Positions 1 through 9,349 of a DNA stretch of 64,000 bases are shown here, piece by piece. The DNA is taken from positions 62,001-126,000 of the forward strand of contig NCGD01000001.1 of assembly GCA_002281535.1 (NCBI GenBank), in the 5' to 3' direction. The notes under the pieces were generated by a model. The model made no database searches, was not told the origin of the DNA, and worked only from the letters and a program-made list of their open reading frames with translations. A program made the position numbers and the translations under genes. Source of the DNA: Sphingomonas sp. 28-63-12. Its GTDB lineage: Bacteria > Pseudomonadota > Alphaproteobacteria > Sphingomonadales > Sphingomonadaceae. Numbering within the stretch: position 1 is the first letter of the stretch; each line of letters begins with the position of its first letter.

Positions 1-3
1 CGC

Positions 4-273
4 GTGGACACGCAATATTTCCTGACGGTCGCCAACGAAGCGCTCTGGGTGCTCGCGCTCGCCTCGGCACCGATCCTGATCCCGGCGCTGCTGTCGGGCC
101 TGATTCTGGGCATGGTCCAGGCGGCAACCTCTATCAACGAGCAGACTCTGACCTTCGTGCCCAAGCTGGTCGTGGTCGCAGTGTCGCTGGTGATCTTTGG
201 CGGCCTGATCCTGGGGTTGCTCAGTGATTTCACGATTTCGATTTTCGAGCGCATTCCCGATCTGGTGAAATAG
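4..273 (+). CDS. fliQ: Flagellar export apparatus protein FliQ
   Basis: FliQ is a small inner-membrane subunit of the flagellar type III export gate (FliP-FliQ-FliR with FlhA and FlhB). The 89-residue product has the usual family length and two hydrophobic hairpin helices (about residues 12-40 and 52-75), with the family phrase ATSINEQTL between them. The start is a GTG at the very left edge, so the ribosome binding site lies outside the window. The gene is followed after 4 bp by fliR, so the two are cotranscribed. fliP and the rest of the export and switch genes are expected just upstream of the window. Confidence 0.95.
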   Translation: MDTQYFLTVANEALWVLALASAPILIPALLSGLILGMVQAATSINEQTLTFVPKLVVVAVSLVIFGGLILGLLSDFTISIFERIPDLVK

Positions 274-277
274 CGCG

Positions 278-1051
278 ATGCTCGGCTTCGGCCTCTCGAT
301 CGAGCCGCAACTGTGGACATTGCTGTTCGTGATGATCCGCGTCAGCGCGACCTTCATCGCCGCACCGGTGTTCGGCGCAGTCAGCGTGCCCTTGCAGGTA
401 CGGATCGCGCTGGCTGGGGCGATCGGCGTGCTGGTGCTCGCCGCCCATCCGATTGCGGCGCCAACCCAGGTTTTTGCAGCCGCGACCTTCCTTGCAGTCG
501 CAGCCGAGGCGCTGGTCGGGCTGGCGATCGGCTTCGTCCTCCAGATCGCCTTTGCCGCGCCACTGGTGGCCGGCGAATTGATCGGCACCTCGATGGGGAT
601 CGGCTTTGCCTCGGCGATCGATCCGCAAAATGGCAAGTCGAGCACCGCGCTCGGCCAGTTCATGATGACGCTGCTCACCTTGCTGTTCCTGTCGGTCAAC
701 GGGCATCTGATGCTCGTCGAGATGGTGGTGCGCAGCTACGAGGTGCTGCCGCCCGGCGCACCGTGGATCGCGGTTGATCGGCTGCGCGATATCGCGATCT
801 TTGGCGGCTATGCCTTTTCGGCAGGCTTTTTGCTCGCGCTGCCGGTCGGCTTTCTGCTGCTCTGTCTCAATCTCGTGGTCGGCATGCTCTCACGCTCGGC
901 CCCGGCGCTCAACCTGTTCGCGATCGGCTTGCCGATGAGCCTCGCGGTCGGGGTCGTGGCGCTCGCCATCGCGTTCCCCGCGATGGGCGATTACATGATC
1001 GTCATCATCCATGAAGGCCTCGCCGCTGCCGAACATCTGGTGCTTGGCTGA
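278..1051 (+). CDS. fliR: Flagellar export apparatus protein FliR
   Basis: FliR completes the FliPQR export-gate core in the basal body. The 257-residue product is almost wholly hydrophobic with about six membrane segments and the family phrase GTSMGIGFASAIDPQNG near residue 108. Its TGA stop overlaps the flhB ATG by one base (TGATG), which implies translational coupling. Gene order fliQ-fliR-flhB is the common one in proteobacteria. Confidence 0.95.
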   Translation: MLGFGLSIEPQLWTLLFVMIRVSATFIAAPVFGAVSVPLQVRIALAGAIGVLVLAAHPIAAPTQVFAAATFLAVAAEALVGLAIGFVLQIAFAAPLVAGELIGTSMGIGFASAIDPQNGKSSTALGQFMMTLLTLLFLSVNGHLMLVEMVVRSYEVLPPGAPWIAVDRLRDIAIFGGYAFSAGFLLALPVGFLLLCLNLVVGMLSRSAPALNLFAIGLPMSLAVGVVALAIAFPAMGDYMIVIIHEGLAAAEHLVLG

Positions 1052-2187
1052 TGGCAGAGGAATCCGGCGAAAAGACAGAAGGCCCAACACCCAAGCGCAA
1101 GCAAAAGGCGTTTGATGACGGGCAGGTCCTCAAATCCCGCGAATTCGCAACTGCGCTGGTGGTGCTGGCCGGCTGCGGCTGGCTGTCGTTGTTCGGCCCG
1201 GCGCTGATGGCGGCGTGCAAGGGACTGATGATCACCAGCTTCTCTTTCGGCTCGGGCGACATTGATGACTTCCAGCCGATGCGCCCGCTCGCGACGGCAG
1301 GCTGGCAGATTGCGCCGCCGATGATCGCGCTGCTGGTGATCGCCGTGGTCGCGGGCATTGTCAGCCAGGTCGGGCTTGGCGCGCTGACCTTCAACGGCAA
1401 GCTGATGGCGCCCAAGGCAAGCCGGATCAATCCGGCCTCCGGGCTCAAGCGGATTTTCGGGCCGCAGGGCCTAGTCGAGCTCGGCAAATCGCTGCTCAAG
1501 GTGATCCTGCTCGGGTCGATCGGCTATTACATGCTGTCCAAGGTCGCGACTGAATCGATCGGCCTCGCCTCGTCGGATGTCCAGCACAGCGTCGCATCGC
1601 TCGGCTCGATGCTGATCGGCACCCTGTTCGCGATGGCCGCCGGGCTGGTGATCATCGCTGGCATCGACGTGCCGATCCAGATCATCCAACTGCTGCGCAA
1701 ACTGCGGATGAGCAAGCAGGAGATCAAGGACGAGCATAAGGAAAGCGAAGGCAACCCCGAGAATAAGCAGGCCCAGCGCCAGCGCCGCCACGATCTCGCC
1801 AAGCGCAACATGCGCAAGGCGGTTACTGAGGCGCATGTCGTGCTCACCAATCCCACCCATTTCGCGGTCGCGCTGCGCTATGATCGCGGGCGCGATCAGG
1901 TGCCGGTGGTGGTCGCCAAGGGGCGCGGCGTCACCGCCCAGGCGATTCGCGAACTGGCGGCAGAGGCGCGCGTCACGACGCTCGAATATCCGATGCTCGC
2001 CCGCGCGCTCTATTACACCAGTCGTGAGGGTCAGGAGGTTCGCGACGATCTCTATCTCGCTATCGCAACCGTGCTGGCGTTCGTGTTCGGCCTCAACGCG
2101 CAGGCCGGCGGCAGCCCGCCGCCGATCGCGGTCCCCGAAACCGCGCGGTTCGATGAAAATGGCGTGAAAATCCCCGGCAAGCCCTAA
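1051..2187 (+). CDS. flhB: Flagellar export switch protein FlhB
   Basis: FlhB is the export-gate protein that switches substrate specificity from rod/hook to filament proteins through self-cleavage. The 378-residue product begins with the typical hydrophilic leader (EESGEKTEGPTPKRKQKAFDDGQV), has four membrane helices, and a cytoplasmic domain with the autocleavage motif NPTH around residue 268 (LTNPTHFAVALRY). Start overlaps the fliR stop. The TAA stop is shared with the -35 box of a predicted sigma-28 promoter for fliD, so the next genes can be expressed separately and later. Confidence 0.97.
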   Translation: MAEESGEKTEGPTPKRKQKAFDDGQVLKSREFATALVVLAGCGWLSLFGPALMAACKGLMITSFSFGSGDIDDFQPMRPLATAGWQIAPPMIALLVIAVVAGIVSQVGLGALTFNGKLMAPKASRINPASGLKRIFGPQGLVELGKSLLKVILLGSIGYYMLSKVATESIGLASSDVQHSVASLGSMLIGTLFAMAAGLVIIAGIDVPIQIIQLLRKLRMSKQEIKDEHKESEGNPENKQAQRQRRHDLAKRNMRKAVTEAHVVLTNPTHFAVALRYDRGRDQVPVVVAKGRGVTAQAIRELAAEARVTTLEYPMLARALYYTSREGQEVRDDLYLAIATVLAFVFGLNAQAGGSPPPIAVPETARFDENGVKIPGKP

Positions 2188-2211
2188 AGTTTTGCGCCAT
2201 GCGGTCGATCT
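2185..2211 (+). promoter_or_regulatory. Predicted sigma-28 (FliA) promoter of fliDS
   Basis: TAAAGTTT at 2185-2192, an 11-base spacer and GTCGATCT at 2204-2211 match the FliA consensus TAAAGTTT-N11-GCCGATAA in all eight -35 bases and five of eight -10 bases. The -35 box contains the TAA stop codon of flhB. The predicted start near 2218 leaves a short leader before the fliD ATG at 2239. A FliA-type sigma factor is encoded at 21605-22357. Confidence 0.7.
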
Positions 2212-2238
2212 ATGGGGTGGGGGCAACAGGAACACAGC

Positions 2239-3657
2239 ATGGCCAGTTCGATCGTCAACACGCTCGGCGCCGGATCGGGCATCGACATCACGTCGCTGGT
2301 CAGCCAGCTGGTCGATGCGCAGTTTGCCGCCAAGACCGGCGCGATTAACACCCAGAACCGCAAGGTTACCGCCCAGATATCAGGTGTATCGCAGCTCAAG
2401 AGCAGCATCACCGATTTCGCGACAGGGCTGAAATCGCTGGCCACGGGCGGCCTGCTGACCACCGCGCCGACCAGCTCCAACACCGCGATCGTCAAGGCGA
2501 CGGCCCTGCCCGCGGCCAAGCTGTCGGGTCTTGCCGTCACGCTGGAGGTCCAGCAGCTCGCGCAGGCGCAATCGGTGGCGACCGCTGCGGCCCCCAGCCG
2601 CAGCGCCGGCAACGGCACCGGCGCCCTGACGCTCACCTTTGGGAGCGGCTCGGTCGCCGCGGGCAGCTTCGTCGCCAGTAGCGCGGCCCCGATCAATATC
2701 GCGATCACCGCCGGCAACGACAGTCTCGATCAGATTGCGGCGACGATCAACGCGGCCAATGCCGGCGTCATCGCCAGCGTGATCACCGATTCGTCGGGCG
2801 CACGCCTCGCCCTGAAGAGTCAGACCGGCGCTACCCAGGCCTTTACCCTCACAGCGACCGAGGATGCGGGCAATCCGGGCCTCGCCGCACTGGAAATCGT
2901 CCAGGGCAAACCCGGTGCGCTGTTCGGCACCGATGCCCAGGATGCGATCGTTGCGGTCGACGGCATTCCCGTTACGCGCAGCAGCAATTCGATTAGCGAC
3001 CTGGTCGATGGGGTAAAGCTTGATCTCGTCGGCGCCGCCCCCGGCACGAAGGTCGCGCTGGGCAGCACCGCACCGACCGAGCAATTGCGATCGTCGATCA
3101 ACGATCTGGTCGCCGCGTTCAACAGCCTCCACAATGTCGTCAAGACCCAGACCGACGCGACGAGCGGCGCGCTGGCCAATGATCCGAATGCGCGGGCGCT
3201 GGAGCAATCGCTGCGGCGCTTCCCGCTGACCCAGCTGGCAACCCCAACGATTGCGGGCGCGCCCAGCACGCTGTCTGAAATCGGCATCTCGACCAATCGC
3301 GACGGCACACTCAGCGTCAACGCCGATCAGCTCACAGCGGCGCTGACCAAATATCCCGACGCCGTCGAGGCGCTCTTCTTCAACGGCACCGGGGCGACCG
3401 GCGGCGGCGCGGCGGCGGCGTTTCAGGCGATTGCCGACGCGGCGACCAACACCACCTATGGGCTTGGCGCCAACGAAACTCGCTACACCAAGCTGCAGTC
3501 GACCCTGAGCGACGCGCTGGACAAGGCCAATAGCGACAAGGAAGTCATCCGGGCGCGGCTGACCAAGCAGTTTTCGGGATCGGATGCCCGAATTTCCGCC
3601 TATAAATCGACACAGTCGCTGCTCACCCAGTTTTTTGCGCCGAAAACGACCAACTAA
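2239..3657 (+). CDS. fliD: Flagellar filament cap / hook-associated protein 2, FliD
   Basis: FliD forms the cap at the filament tip that folds exported flagellin. The product is 472 residues from ATG 2239, chosen because the conserved FliD N terminus (MASSIVNTLGAGSGIDITSLV) begins there and AGG lies 8 bases upstream; an in-frame ATG at 2212 gives an unlikely nine-residue extension. The body is rich in Ala, Thr and Ser like other axial proteins, and the C-terminal helix (about residues 410-465) is the expected coiled-coil part. The stop overlaps the fliS start by one base. It is probably late-expressed from the sigma-28 promoter just upstream. Confidence 0.93.
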   Translation: MASSIVNTLGAGSGIDITSLVSQLVDAQFAAKTGAINTQNRKVTAQISGVSQLKSSITDFATGLKSLATGGLLTTAPTSSNTAIVKATALPAAKLSGLAVTLEVQQLAQAQSVATAAAPSRSAGNGTGALTLTFGSGSVAAGSFVASSAAPINIAITAGNDSLDQIAATINAANAGVIASVITDSSGARLALKSQTGATQAFTLTATEDAGNPGLAALEIVQGKPGALFGTDAQDAIVAVDGIPVTRSSNSISDLVDGVKLDLVGAAPGTKVALGSTAPTEQLRSSINDLVAAFNSLHNVVKTQTDATSGALANDPNARALEQSLRRFPLTQLATPTIAGAPSTLSEIGISTNRDGTLSVNADQLTAALTKYPDAVEALFFNGTGATGGGAAAAFQAIADAATNTTYGLGANETRYTKLQSTLSDALDKANSDKEVIRARLTKQFSGSDARISAYKSTQSLLTQFFAPKTTN

Positions 3658-4058
3658 TGGCCCATTACGCAACGACGCTCGGGCGTAATCCAGATGCTAC
3701 CTATCGGCAGATCGACATTGTCGGGCGCACCGGCGAATCCGATCCGCACCAGCTGGTCGCCTTGCTCTATGAAGAACTCGGCCGCGCGCTCCGGGCGGTG
3801 GTCGCCGCGATGGGGAGCGGCAACCGCATGATGAAGAGTGAAAAGGCAACGCGGGCGATCTCGATCCTGTTCGCGCTTGAGGCCGGGCTGGATTTTGAGC
3901 GCGGCGGCGATCTGTCGAAGACACTGGCCGGATTGTATCGTGGTGCGCGTACCAAGCTGATCGACGCAAGCCTGGGCGACGATCCGGCGCCGTTTGTCGA
4001 CGTCGCCACCAACATGGCCCAGATCGCGGACGCCTGGACCAGCGTCGGCAAGCGCTGA
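3657..4058 (+). CDS. fliS: Flagellin export chaperone FliS
   Basis: FliS binds the flagellin C terminus in the cytoplasm and delivers it to the export gate. The 133-residue product has normal family length, is helical and contains the family phrase DPHQLVALLYEELGRALR near residue 25. ATG 3657 shares one base with the fliD stop, so it is translationally coupled to its cap-protein neighbour. Flagellin itself is not in the window. Confidence 0.93.
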   Translation: MAHYATTLGRNPDATYRQIDIVGRTGESDPHQLVALLYEELGRALRAVVAAMGSGNRMMKSEKATRAISILFALEAGLDFERGGDLSKTLAGLYRGARTKLIDASLGDDPAPFVDVATNMAQIADAWTSVGKR

Positions 4059-4076
4059 GCTGTCGTGACAGACAGC
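4059..4076 (+). terminator. Hairpin after fliS, possible end of the fliDS transcript
   Basis: GCTGTC (4059-4064), a 6-base loop and GACAGC (4071-4076) form a perfect 6-bp stem directly after the fliS stop. No T-run follows, so it is at best a weak or factor-assisted terminator. Confidence 0.3.
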
Positions 4077-4154
4077 GACGATGGTTCCTGCAGCGTTAAC
4101 CAATTGCTGACGATGCCGGGGCTAGACTGAGCCCCGATAATGAGGGCTGGCTTC

Positions 4155-4763
4155 ATGGAATTATTCTCGCGCGACGACATCCCGGCTGGTCTTGTCCGGC
4201 GTGGACCGACGCGGACCATCTTGGCGGTAGACGACAGCCGGACCAATTTGAACGTGCTCGGCCGCCGGCTGGCGCATCTCGGCTATCTGGTTGTGCTCAG
4301 CGACAATGGCCATGAAGCGCTCGACCTGATCGCGGCGCGCGGTTTTGATCTGGTGCTGCTCGATATGGTGATGCCCGGCATGTCGGGCATGCATGTGTTG
4401 ACCGAAATCCGCAGCAGCCGGGAAACCGCCGATTTGCCGGTGATCATGGTGACGGGGCGGAGCGATGCCGGCGCGGCGATCGAGGCGCTGGCCGCCGGCG
4501 CCGATGATCATGTCCCCAAGCCGTTTGACTTCCAGGTGCTCGCCGCGCGGATCGACCGGGTGATCGATCGCGCCCGCCATATCGCCGAGCTCAAACGGTC
4601 GAACGCCACGCTGGATGCCCGTGTTGCCGCGCGCGCCATGGAACTGGGCGAAGCACGCGTCGAACTCGCCGAAACCCGGGCTGACCGGCTGCGGCTGATC
4701 GCTTCGTTGCAACTGCTCAACGACCGGTTCGAACGGCTCAGCGGAACCAGCGACGCCGGATGA
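4155..4763 (+). CDS. Response regulator with receiver domain and C-terminal coiled coil
   Basis: A 202-residue two-component receiver. It shows the acidic pair in AVDDSR near residue 24, the phospho-acceptor Asp in LLDMVMPG near residue 68, the switch Thr in MVTGRS and the conserved Lys in VPKPFD. After the receiver (about residues 18-140) comes a charged helical tail of about 60 residues and no DNA-binding or enzyme domain. ATG 4155 is preferred over ATG 4140 because GAGGG at 4142-4146 sits 8 bases upstream of it. It follows the fliDS unit and could act in motility signalling, but that is inference from position. Its last 26 bases overlap the convergent zntB gene. Confidence 0.85.
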   Translation: MELFSRDDIPAGLVRRGPTRTILAVDDSRTNLNVLGRRLAHLGYLVVLSDNGHEALDLIAARGFDLVLLDMVMPGMSGMHVLTEIRSSRETADLPVIMVTGRSDAGAAIEALAAGADDHVPKPFDFQVLAARIDRVIDRARHIAELKRSNATLDARVAARAMELGEARVELAETRADRLRLIASLQLLNDRFERLSGTSDAG

Positions 4764-5688
4764 AGTAAATCGAGATCGCAAAACTAATCACCACACAGAC
4801 CCAGACGACCCCGTCAAACGCCCATGGCTGTTCGGCATAGGGAATTCCCTTCACGTTCATGCCCAGCAGACCTGTCAGAAAGGTCAGCGGCAGGAAGATC
4901 ATCGCCACCACCGAAATGATCAGCGAGCGCTGGTCGATCTGCTCGGCACGCAAATCGGTGAGTGCTTCATGCATCAGCGCCGACCGCTCGCGGATCGATT
5001 CGAGTTCTTCGGCCATCCGGGCGGCACGATCGGCAGCGGCGTTCAAATGCACCCGGTCATCGTCCTGCAACCAGGCGATCGGCAGCGCGGCAAGCTTTTC
5101 GATGGCTGCCCGCTGCGGGAACAGGAAGCGCCGATAGCCGATCGCCTTGACACGGACCTGCGTGACCTCACGCCGCAACTGAAAGACCCGGTCGGCATCG
5201 AGATCGGCCTCGCAATCATCGAGCGCATCGCCAAGATCGGCGACCTCGGGGTCGAGATCGGCGGTGATCGCAGCGGCAAATTCGGCAATCAGATCGCCCG
5301 GATCGCGGATCTCGCCCGTTTCAACCGCAGCGATGACGACATCGAGCGCGGTCAACGGCCGCCGCGTCACCGAATAGACGCGCCCCGCCACCGCCCAGAT
5401 CCGCACCGAGGCGAGCGGATCGGACATCGACATTTCCTCGCTCGATCGGCCGCGCAGATTGAGAAAAGCGCCGTCGGCAATCTGGTCGCACCGCGGGCGG
5501 GTTTCGCTCGCCGTCAGCGATTCGACGATATAATCGGGCAGCTTGGCCGCGTCGGTCAGCCATTGCTTGGCCTCGTCGTCATTGCTGTGCAGGTGCACCC
5601 AAATGAGCTGATCGCTGCCAGCAAGCGCTGCTTCGGGCGTGGTACGGGCAATTTTGTCGCCGGTCAGGCAATAGGCAAAGCCGCTCAT
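4738..5688 (-). CDS. zntB: CorA-family zinc/magnesium transporter, ZntB-like
   Basis: Members of this family form pentameric inner-membrane channels for divalent cations; ZntB members move Zn2+. The 316-residue product has a large cytoplasmic N-terminal domain, a long stalk helix, and two C-terminal membrane helices, the first followed by the diagnostic GMN tripeptide (LLGMNVKGIPY) at about residue 276. The ending RRRWFR is the positively charged tail. The start overlaps the stop of the siroheme gene by 4 bases (ATGA), making it the last gene of a five-gene operon. ZntB versus CorA cannot be decided from sequence alone. Confidence 0.85.
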   Translation of the reverse strand: MSGFAYCLTGDKIARTTPEAALAGSDQLIWVHLHSNDDEAKQWLTDAAKLPDYIVESLTASETRPRCDQIADGAFLNLRGRSSEEMSMSDPLASVRIWAVAGRVYSVTRRPLTALDVVIAAVETGEIRDPGDLIAEFAAAITADLDPEVADLGDALDDCEADLDADRVFQLRREVTQVRVKAIGYRRFLFPQRAAIEKLAALPIAWLQDDDRVHLNAAADRAARMAEELESIRERSALMHEALTDLRAEQIDQRSLIISVVAMIFLPLTFLTGLLGMNVKGIPYAEQPWAFDGVVWVCVVISFAISIYFIRRRWFR

Positions 5689-6452
5689 GCGGGCATCTCC
5701 AGCTGGACGGACAGACCCGGCGGGAGAGCCGCCGGGGCGGTGCCGATGATCCGGTCAGCATCGGCGCGGGCGCGATCGAGAATAGCGGCCGGGGCATCAA
5801 TGGGGTGATAGACACGATCGGCCTGGGCCAGCGCGCGAGCCTCGCGAAGGGTGAGATCGTCGGGATCGGCTGAGCGCGGGCGGAGCATAACCAACTCATG
5901 CTGTGGCGCCTCAGTCTCCGCATTCAGCCACAACCCCAAATCGGGATCGACGCCAAGCGGGTCGATCGGCCCACCTGCCCCGAGACCTGCCGCCAGCGCG
6001 CGTCGCCTGGCCGCCGGGTCGGGCCAGCGTGCGCGCATCTCGCCCCGCGCCGCCAACAGCGCCGTCGCCAGCTCACCGAGTTGGGCGGGCAGCAGCGCCT
6101 CGAGGCGCTGGCGCAGCGCCGCCGCCAGTCCTGCCGATGACCCGCCGGTGCCAATAGCGACCAGCACCGGATCACGATCCACGATGGCGGGGAGCGTGAA
6201 ATCGCACAGGGCAGGCCGGTCGACGGCGTTGACCAGCACCCCGCGCGCCTTCAGCCGCTCGACCGCCGCCAGCGCTGCGTCTTCATCCTCGATCGCGACA
6301 ATAGCGAGCGCGGCTTGCACTTCCTCACCGACGATCACCGCTCCGGCGCGCTCGAGCAGCCGGCGTTTGGCATCGGCGGCCTCGCCCTGCCCAAGCAGCA
6401 TCACCGCGCGCCCCGCCAGCCGAACGAAGATCGGCAGGCTATGCAGGCTCAC
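5685..6452 (-). CDS. Precorrin-2 dehydrogenase / sirohydrochlorin ferrochelatase (CysG N-terminal type)
   Basis: This NAD-dependent enzyme oxidises precorrin-2 to sirohydrochlorin and can insert iron to give siroheme, the cofactor of sulfite and nitrite reductases. The 255-residue protein starts with the conserved SLPIFVRLAGRAVMLLGQGEAA, a Rossmann loop that reads GQGEAA where many relatives have GGG. It lacks the C-terminal methyltransferase half of full CysG. GTG 6452 is chosen over the longer TTG at 6464 because it forms a GTGA overlap with the lysA stop. Its own stop overlaps the zntB start. Confidence 0.87.
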   Translation of the reverse strand: MSLHSLPIFVRLAGRAVMLLGQGEAADAKRRLLERAGAVIVGEEVQAALAIVAIEDEDAALAAVERLKARGVLVNAVDRPALCDFTLPAIVDRDPVLVAIGTGGSSAGLAAALRQRLEALLPAQLGELATALLAARGEMRARWPDPAARRRALAAGLGAGGPIDPLGVDPDLGLWLNAETEAPQHELVMLRPRSADPDDLTLREARALAQADRVYHPIDAPAAILDRARADADRIIGTAPAALPPGLSVQLEMPA

Positions 6453-7711
6453 GGGGTGAGCCAATCGGGCAGCCGCTCCGCTGCTAGGATCGTTTCCGCA
6501 GCGATGCGGTCCGCCACCACCGCGAACTGGTCGCCATGCACCAGCACTTCGGGCACCAGCGCGCGGCTGTTATACGTGCTGGCCATGGTCGCGCCATAGG
6601 CACCCGCAGTGCGGAAGATCGCCAGGTCGCCCGATACGACCCGGTCAATATCGCGGCCCATCGCAAAGGTATCGCCACTTTCGCACACCGGCCCGGCGAT
6701 ATTGGCGATCATCCGCTCGCCGCTCGGGCGGACCGCGACAAAATCATGCCAGGCGTCATAGAGCGCCGGGCGCGCAAGGTCGTTCATCGCTGCATCGACG
6801 ATGACATAGGGATTGGTCACCCCGGGTTTCACCCAGATCACCTTGGTCAGCAGCACGCCGGCATTGCCGGCGATGACACGGCCGGGCTCGAACATCAGTT
6901 CGACGTCCCAGCCCTTCGTCACCCGGGCGACCATGGCGCCGAATTCGGCCGGGCTCGGCATCACGTCCCCCGGTCGATAGGGCACGCCCAGCCCACCACC
7001 GAGATCGACCCGGTCGATCGGGTGGCCGGCGGCGCGCAGATCCGCAACCAGCCGCCCGATGCGGACAAAGGCCGCCTCCAGCGGGGCAAGCGTGCTGAGC
7101 TGGCTGCCGATATGGATCGCCACGCCGCGCATCCGGATGCCGGGCAGGGCCGCCAGCCGTCCGAAAATCGCGGGTGCCTGATCGATCGGTACGCCGAACT
7201 TGTTCTCTGCCTTGCCGGTCGAGATCTTGGCGTGGGTGCCGGCATCGACATCGGGGTTTACCCGCAATGTTGCCTGGGCGGTCAGGCCCTGGGCGTGGGC
7301 GATCGCGGCAAGCACCTCGCCCTCTTCCTCCAACTCCAGGTTGAACTGGCCGAGCCCGACCGACAAGGCCTGGGTCAGCTCCTCGCGGGTCTTGCCGACG
7401 CCCGAAAAGACGATGTCAGCCGGCGCAATGCCGGCCGACAGCGCGCGCGCCAGCTCGCCGCCCGACACGACATCGGCGCCATAGCCCTGGTTAGCGAGCA
7501 AGCGCAGCACCGCGCGATTGGGATTGGCCTTGATCGCGTAGGCCAGATGGACCCGGCCGCAATCCTTCAGTCCGTCGCGAAACACCTGGGCATGGCGCTC
7601 GAAGGTGGCGGTGGAATAGACATAAACGGGGGTACCAACCGCAGTGGCAATTGTTTCGAGCGACACGCCTTCACAGAAAAGCGCGCCGTCCTTCAGGGCA
7701 AAATGATCCAT
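6449..7711 (-). CDS. lysA: Diaminopimelate decarboxylase LysA
   Basis: A PLP-dependent enzyme that decarboxylates meso-diaminopimelate to L-lysine, the final lysine step. The 420-residue protein has the alanine-racemase-like barrel with the PLP lysine in the phrase HLAYAIKANPN near residue 61, the GGGLG phosphate-binding loop near residue 241, and the substrate motif GPVCESGD near residue 338. It lies in the conserved order argH-lipoprotein-lysA, 3 bases after the lipoprotein stop. Confidence 0.97.
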   Translation of the reverse strand: MDHFALKDGALFCEGVSLETIATAVGTPVYVYSTATFERHAQVFRDGLKDCGRVHLAYAIKANPNRAVLRLLANQGYGADVVSGGELARALSAGIAPADIVFSGVGKTREELTQALSVGLGQFNLELEEEGEVLAAIAHAQGLTAQATLRVNPDVDAGTHAKISTGKAENKFGVPIDQAPAIFGRLAALPGIRMRGVAIHIGSQLSTLAPLEAAFVRIGRLVADLRAAGHPIDRVDLGGGLGVPYRPGDVMPSPAEFGAMVARVTKGWDVELMFEPGRVIAGNAGVLLTKVIWVKPGVTNPYVIVDAAMNDLARPALYDAWHDFVAVRPSGERMIANIAGPVCESGDTFAMGRDIDRVVSGDLAIFRTAGAYGATMASTYNSRALVPEVLVHGDQFAVVADRIAAETILAAERLPDWLTP

Positions 7712-7714
7712 GGG

Positions 7715-7951
7715 TCAGCTGGTCGGCGGCAGGTCGAACTGGTCGCCACGACGTTGATCGGACGACCGCAGCAATTCATCGCTGCGCTCGGGTCGCGCCT
7801 GGCTGTTCGGCGTGATCAGTTGTGCCGGTGTCGGTGTTTCGCTCGCGCCAAACGGCTTGGGCGGCAATGACGCATTGGCCATGGGTTTCAGGCCATTGGC
7901 CGATCCGCAGCCGGCCAGCGCCAGCGCTGCCATGATGATCCACCTCTTCAC
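7715..7951 (-). CDS. Small outer-membrane lipoprotein between argH and lysA (LptM-like position)
   Basis: A 78-residue lipoprotein with a short signal peptide ending in the lipobox LALAGC, the lipidated Cys at residue 15. The mature part is only about 64 residues, Pro-rich at first and charged at the end. The small lipoprotein of this locus in many proteobacteria (LptM/YifL type) has CGxKGxL after the Cys. Here the Gly and Leu are kept but the motif is degenerate, so membership is tentative. The GTG start overlaps the argH stop by 4 bases. Confidence 0.8.
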   Translation of the reverse strand: MKRWIIMAALALAGCGSANGLKPMANASLPPKPFGASETPTPAQLITPNSQARPERSDELLRSSDQRRGDQFDLPPTS

Positions 7952-9327
7952 GCGCCTTCTCCTTCACGTCGCCGTTTCGCCTCGGCAATCGCCGCGCGGA
8001 CCTGCACGGGGGCGGTGCCGCCCAGGCTGGTACGGCTTGCCACCGATGCATCGACGCCAAGCACCTTATATACGCGATCGTCGATCCGCGAGTCGATCGC
8101 GATCAACGCGTCGATCGGCAGCTGATCGAGCGCGATGCCACGTGCCTCGGCCAGCTTCACCGCACGGCCGGTGACATGATGCGCCTCGCGAAACGGGAGA
8201 CCGGCCTCGCGGACCAGCCAGTCGGCGAGATCGGTGGCGGTTGCAAAGCCGGCTTCGGCGGCGGCGCGCATCCGCTGCGTCCCGAAGGTCGCGCTGGCAA
8301 CCATCCCGGTCATCGCCGCGATCGAGAGGCCGAGCAGGTCGTGCGCCTCGAACACCGGCGGTTTATCGTCCTGCATGTCCTTGGAATAGGCGAGCGGCAG
8401 GCCCTTCATCGTCATGACAAGCGCGGTCATGCAGCCGGCGATCCGGCCGCTATGGCCACGCACCAGCTCGGCTGCATCGGGGTTGCGCTTTTGCGGCATG
8501 ATCGAGCTGCCGGTCGACCATTGATCGCTCAGCGACACAAAGCCAAAGGGTTGCGAGGCCCAGAGGATGAACTCCTCGGCCAGCCGCGACAGATGGAGCG
8601 CGCACTGGGTCGCCGCCATCAGATAATCGAGCGCAAAATCGCGGTCCGAGACCGCATCGAGCGAATTGCGCGTTGGAGCATCAAAGCCGAGCGCGGCGGC
8701 AGTCATCGCGCGATCGATCGGAAAGCCGGTCCCGGCCAGGGCCGCAGACCCTAGCGGACACTGGTTGCCGCGTGCACGGGCGCTGGAAAATCGGTCACGA
8801 TCGCGCGCGATCATCTCGTGATACGCCATCAGATGATGGCCAAGCGTCACCGGTTGCGCGCTTTGCAAATGGGTGAAGCCGGGCATGACACTATCGGCAT
8901 GCTCCTCGGCGCGGACGATCAAGGCATCCTGCAACCCGCCCAAAGCCGCATCGACCTGATCGATCGCATCGCGCACCCACAACCGGAAATCGGTCGCGAC
9001 CTGATCATTGCGCGATCGCGCGGTGTGGAGCCGGCCTGCGACCGGGCCGATCTTGTCGGCGAGCCGGGCCTCGGTCTGCATATGAATATCTTCGAGCGCC
9101 ATATCCTCGGCGACGCCGTTCGCCTCATAATCGGCGGCCACCGCTGCCAGCCCGGCGCTGATCGCGGCGGCATCCGCGCCGGAAATGATGCCCTGCCGGC
9201 CCAGCATCGCGACATGCGCCAGCGACGCGGCAACATCCTGCCGCCACAGCCGCTTGTCGAACGGGATCGACGCGTTTATCTCGCGCATCACCGCGGCCGG
9301 CCCTTCAGCGAAGCGCCCGCCCCACAT
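7948..9327 (-). CDS. argH: Argininosuccinate lyase ArgH
   Basis: ArgH cleaves argininosuccinate to arginine and fumarate, the last arginine step. The 459-residue product begins [10 protein letters not shown], the conserved N terminus, and carries the fumarase/aspartase signature [12 protein letters not shown] at about residue 279. An open frame continues upstream to 9708 but lacks family similarity, so ATG 9327 is taken. It is the first gene of the minus-strand operon running to zntB. Its start codon lies only 22 bases from the start of the divergent thioredoxin-like gene, so each promoter must sit inside the neighbouring coding region. Confidence 0.96.
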   Translation of the reverse strand: MWGGRFAEGPAAVMREINASIPFDKRLWRQDVAASLAHVAMLGRQGIISGADAAAISAGLAAVAADYEANGVAEDMALEDIHMQTEARLADKIGPVAGRLHTARSRNDQVATDFRLWVRDAIDQVDAALGGLQDALIVRAEEHADSVMPGFTHLQSAQPVTLGHHLMAYHEMIARDRDRFSSARARGNQCPLGSAALAGTGFPIDRAMTAAALGFDAPTRNSLDAVSDRDFALDYLMAATQCALHLSRLAEEFILWASQPFGFVSLSDQWSTGSSIMPQKRNPDAAELVRGHSGRIAGCMTALVMTMKGLPLAYSKDMQDDKPPVFEAHDLLGLSIAAMTGMVASATFGTQRMRAAAEAGFATATDLADWLVREAGLPFREAHHVTGRAVKLAEARGIALDQLPIDALIAIDSRIDDRVYKVLGVDASVASRTSLGGTAPVQVRAAIAEAKRRREGEGA

Positions 9328-9349
9328 GGCATTGGAGCTTTCCCCGGAT

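Noticed and set aside
4131..4140. GCCCCGATAA resembling a sigma-28 -10 box before the response regulator
   Set aside because: No TAAA at the required 15-base spacing upstream.
6536..7870. Plus-strand open frame (444 codons) opposite lysA
   Set aside because: Antisense of a clear diaminopimelate decarboxylase; composition typical of shadow frames.
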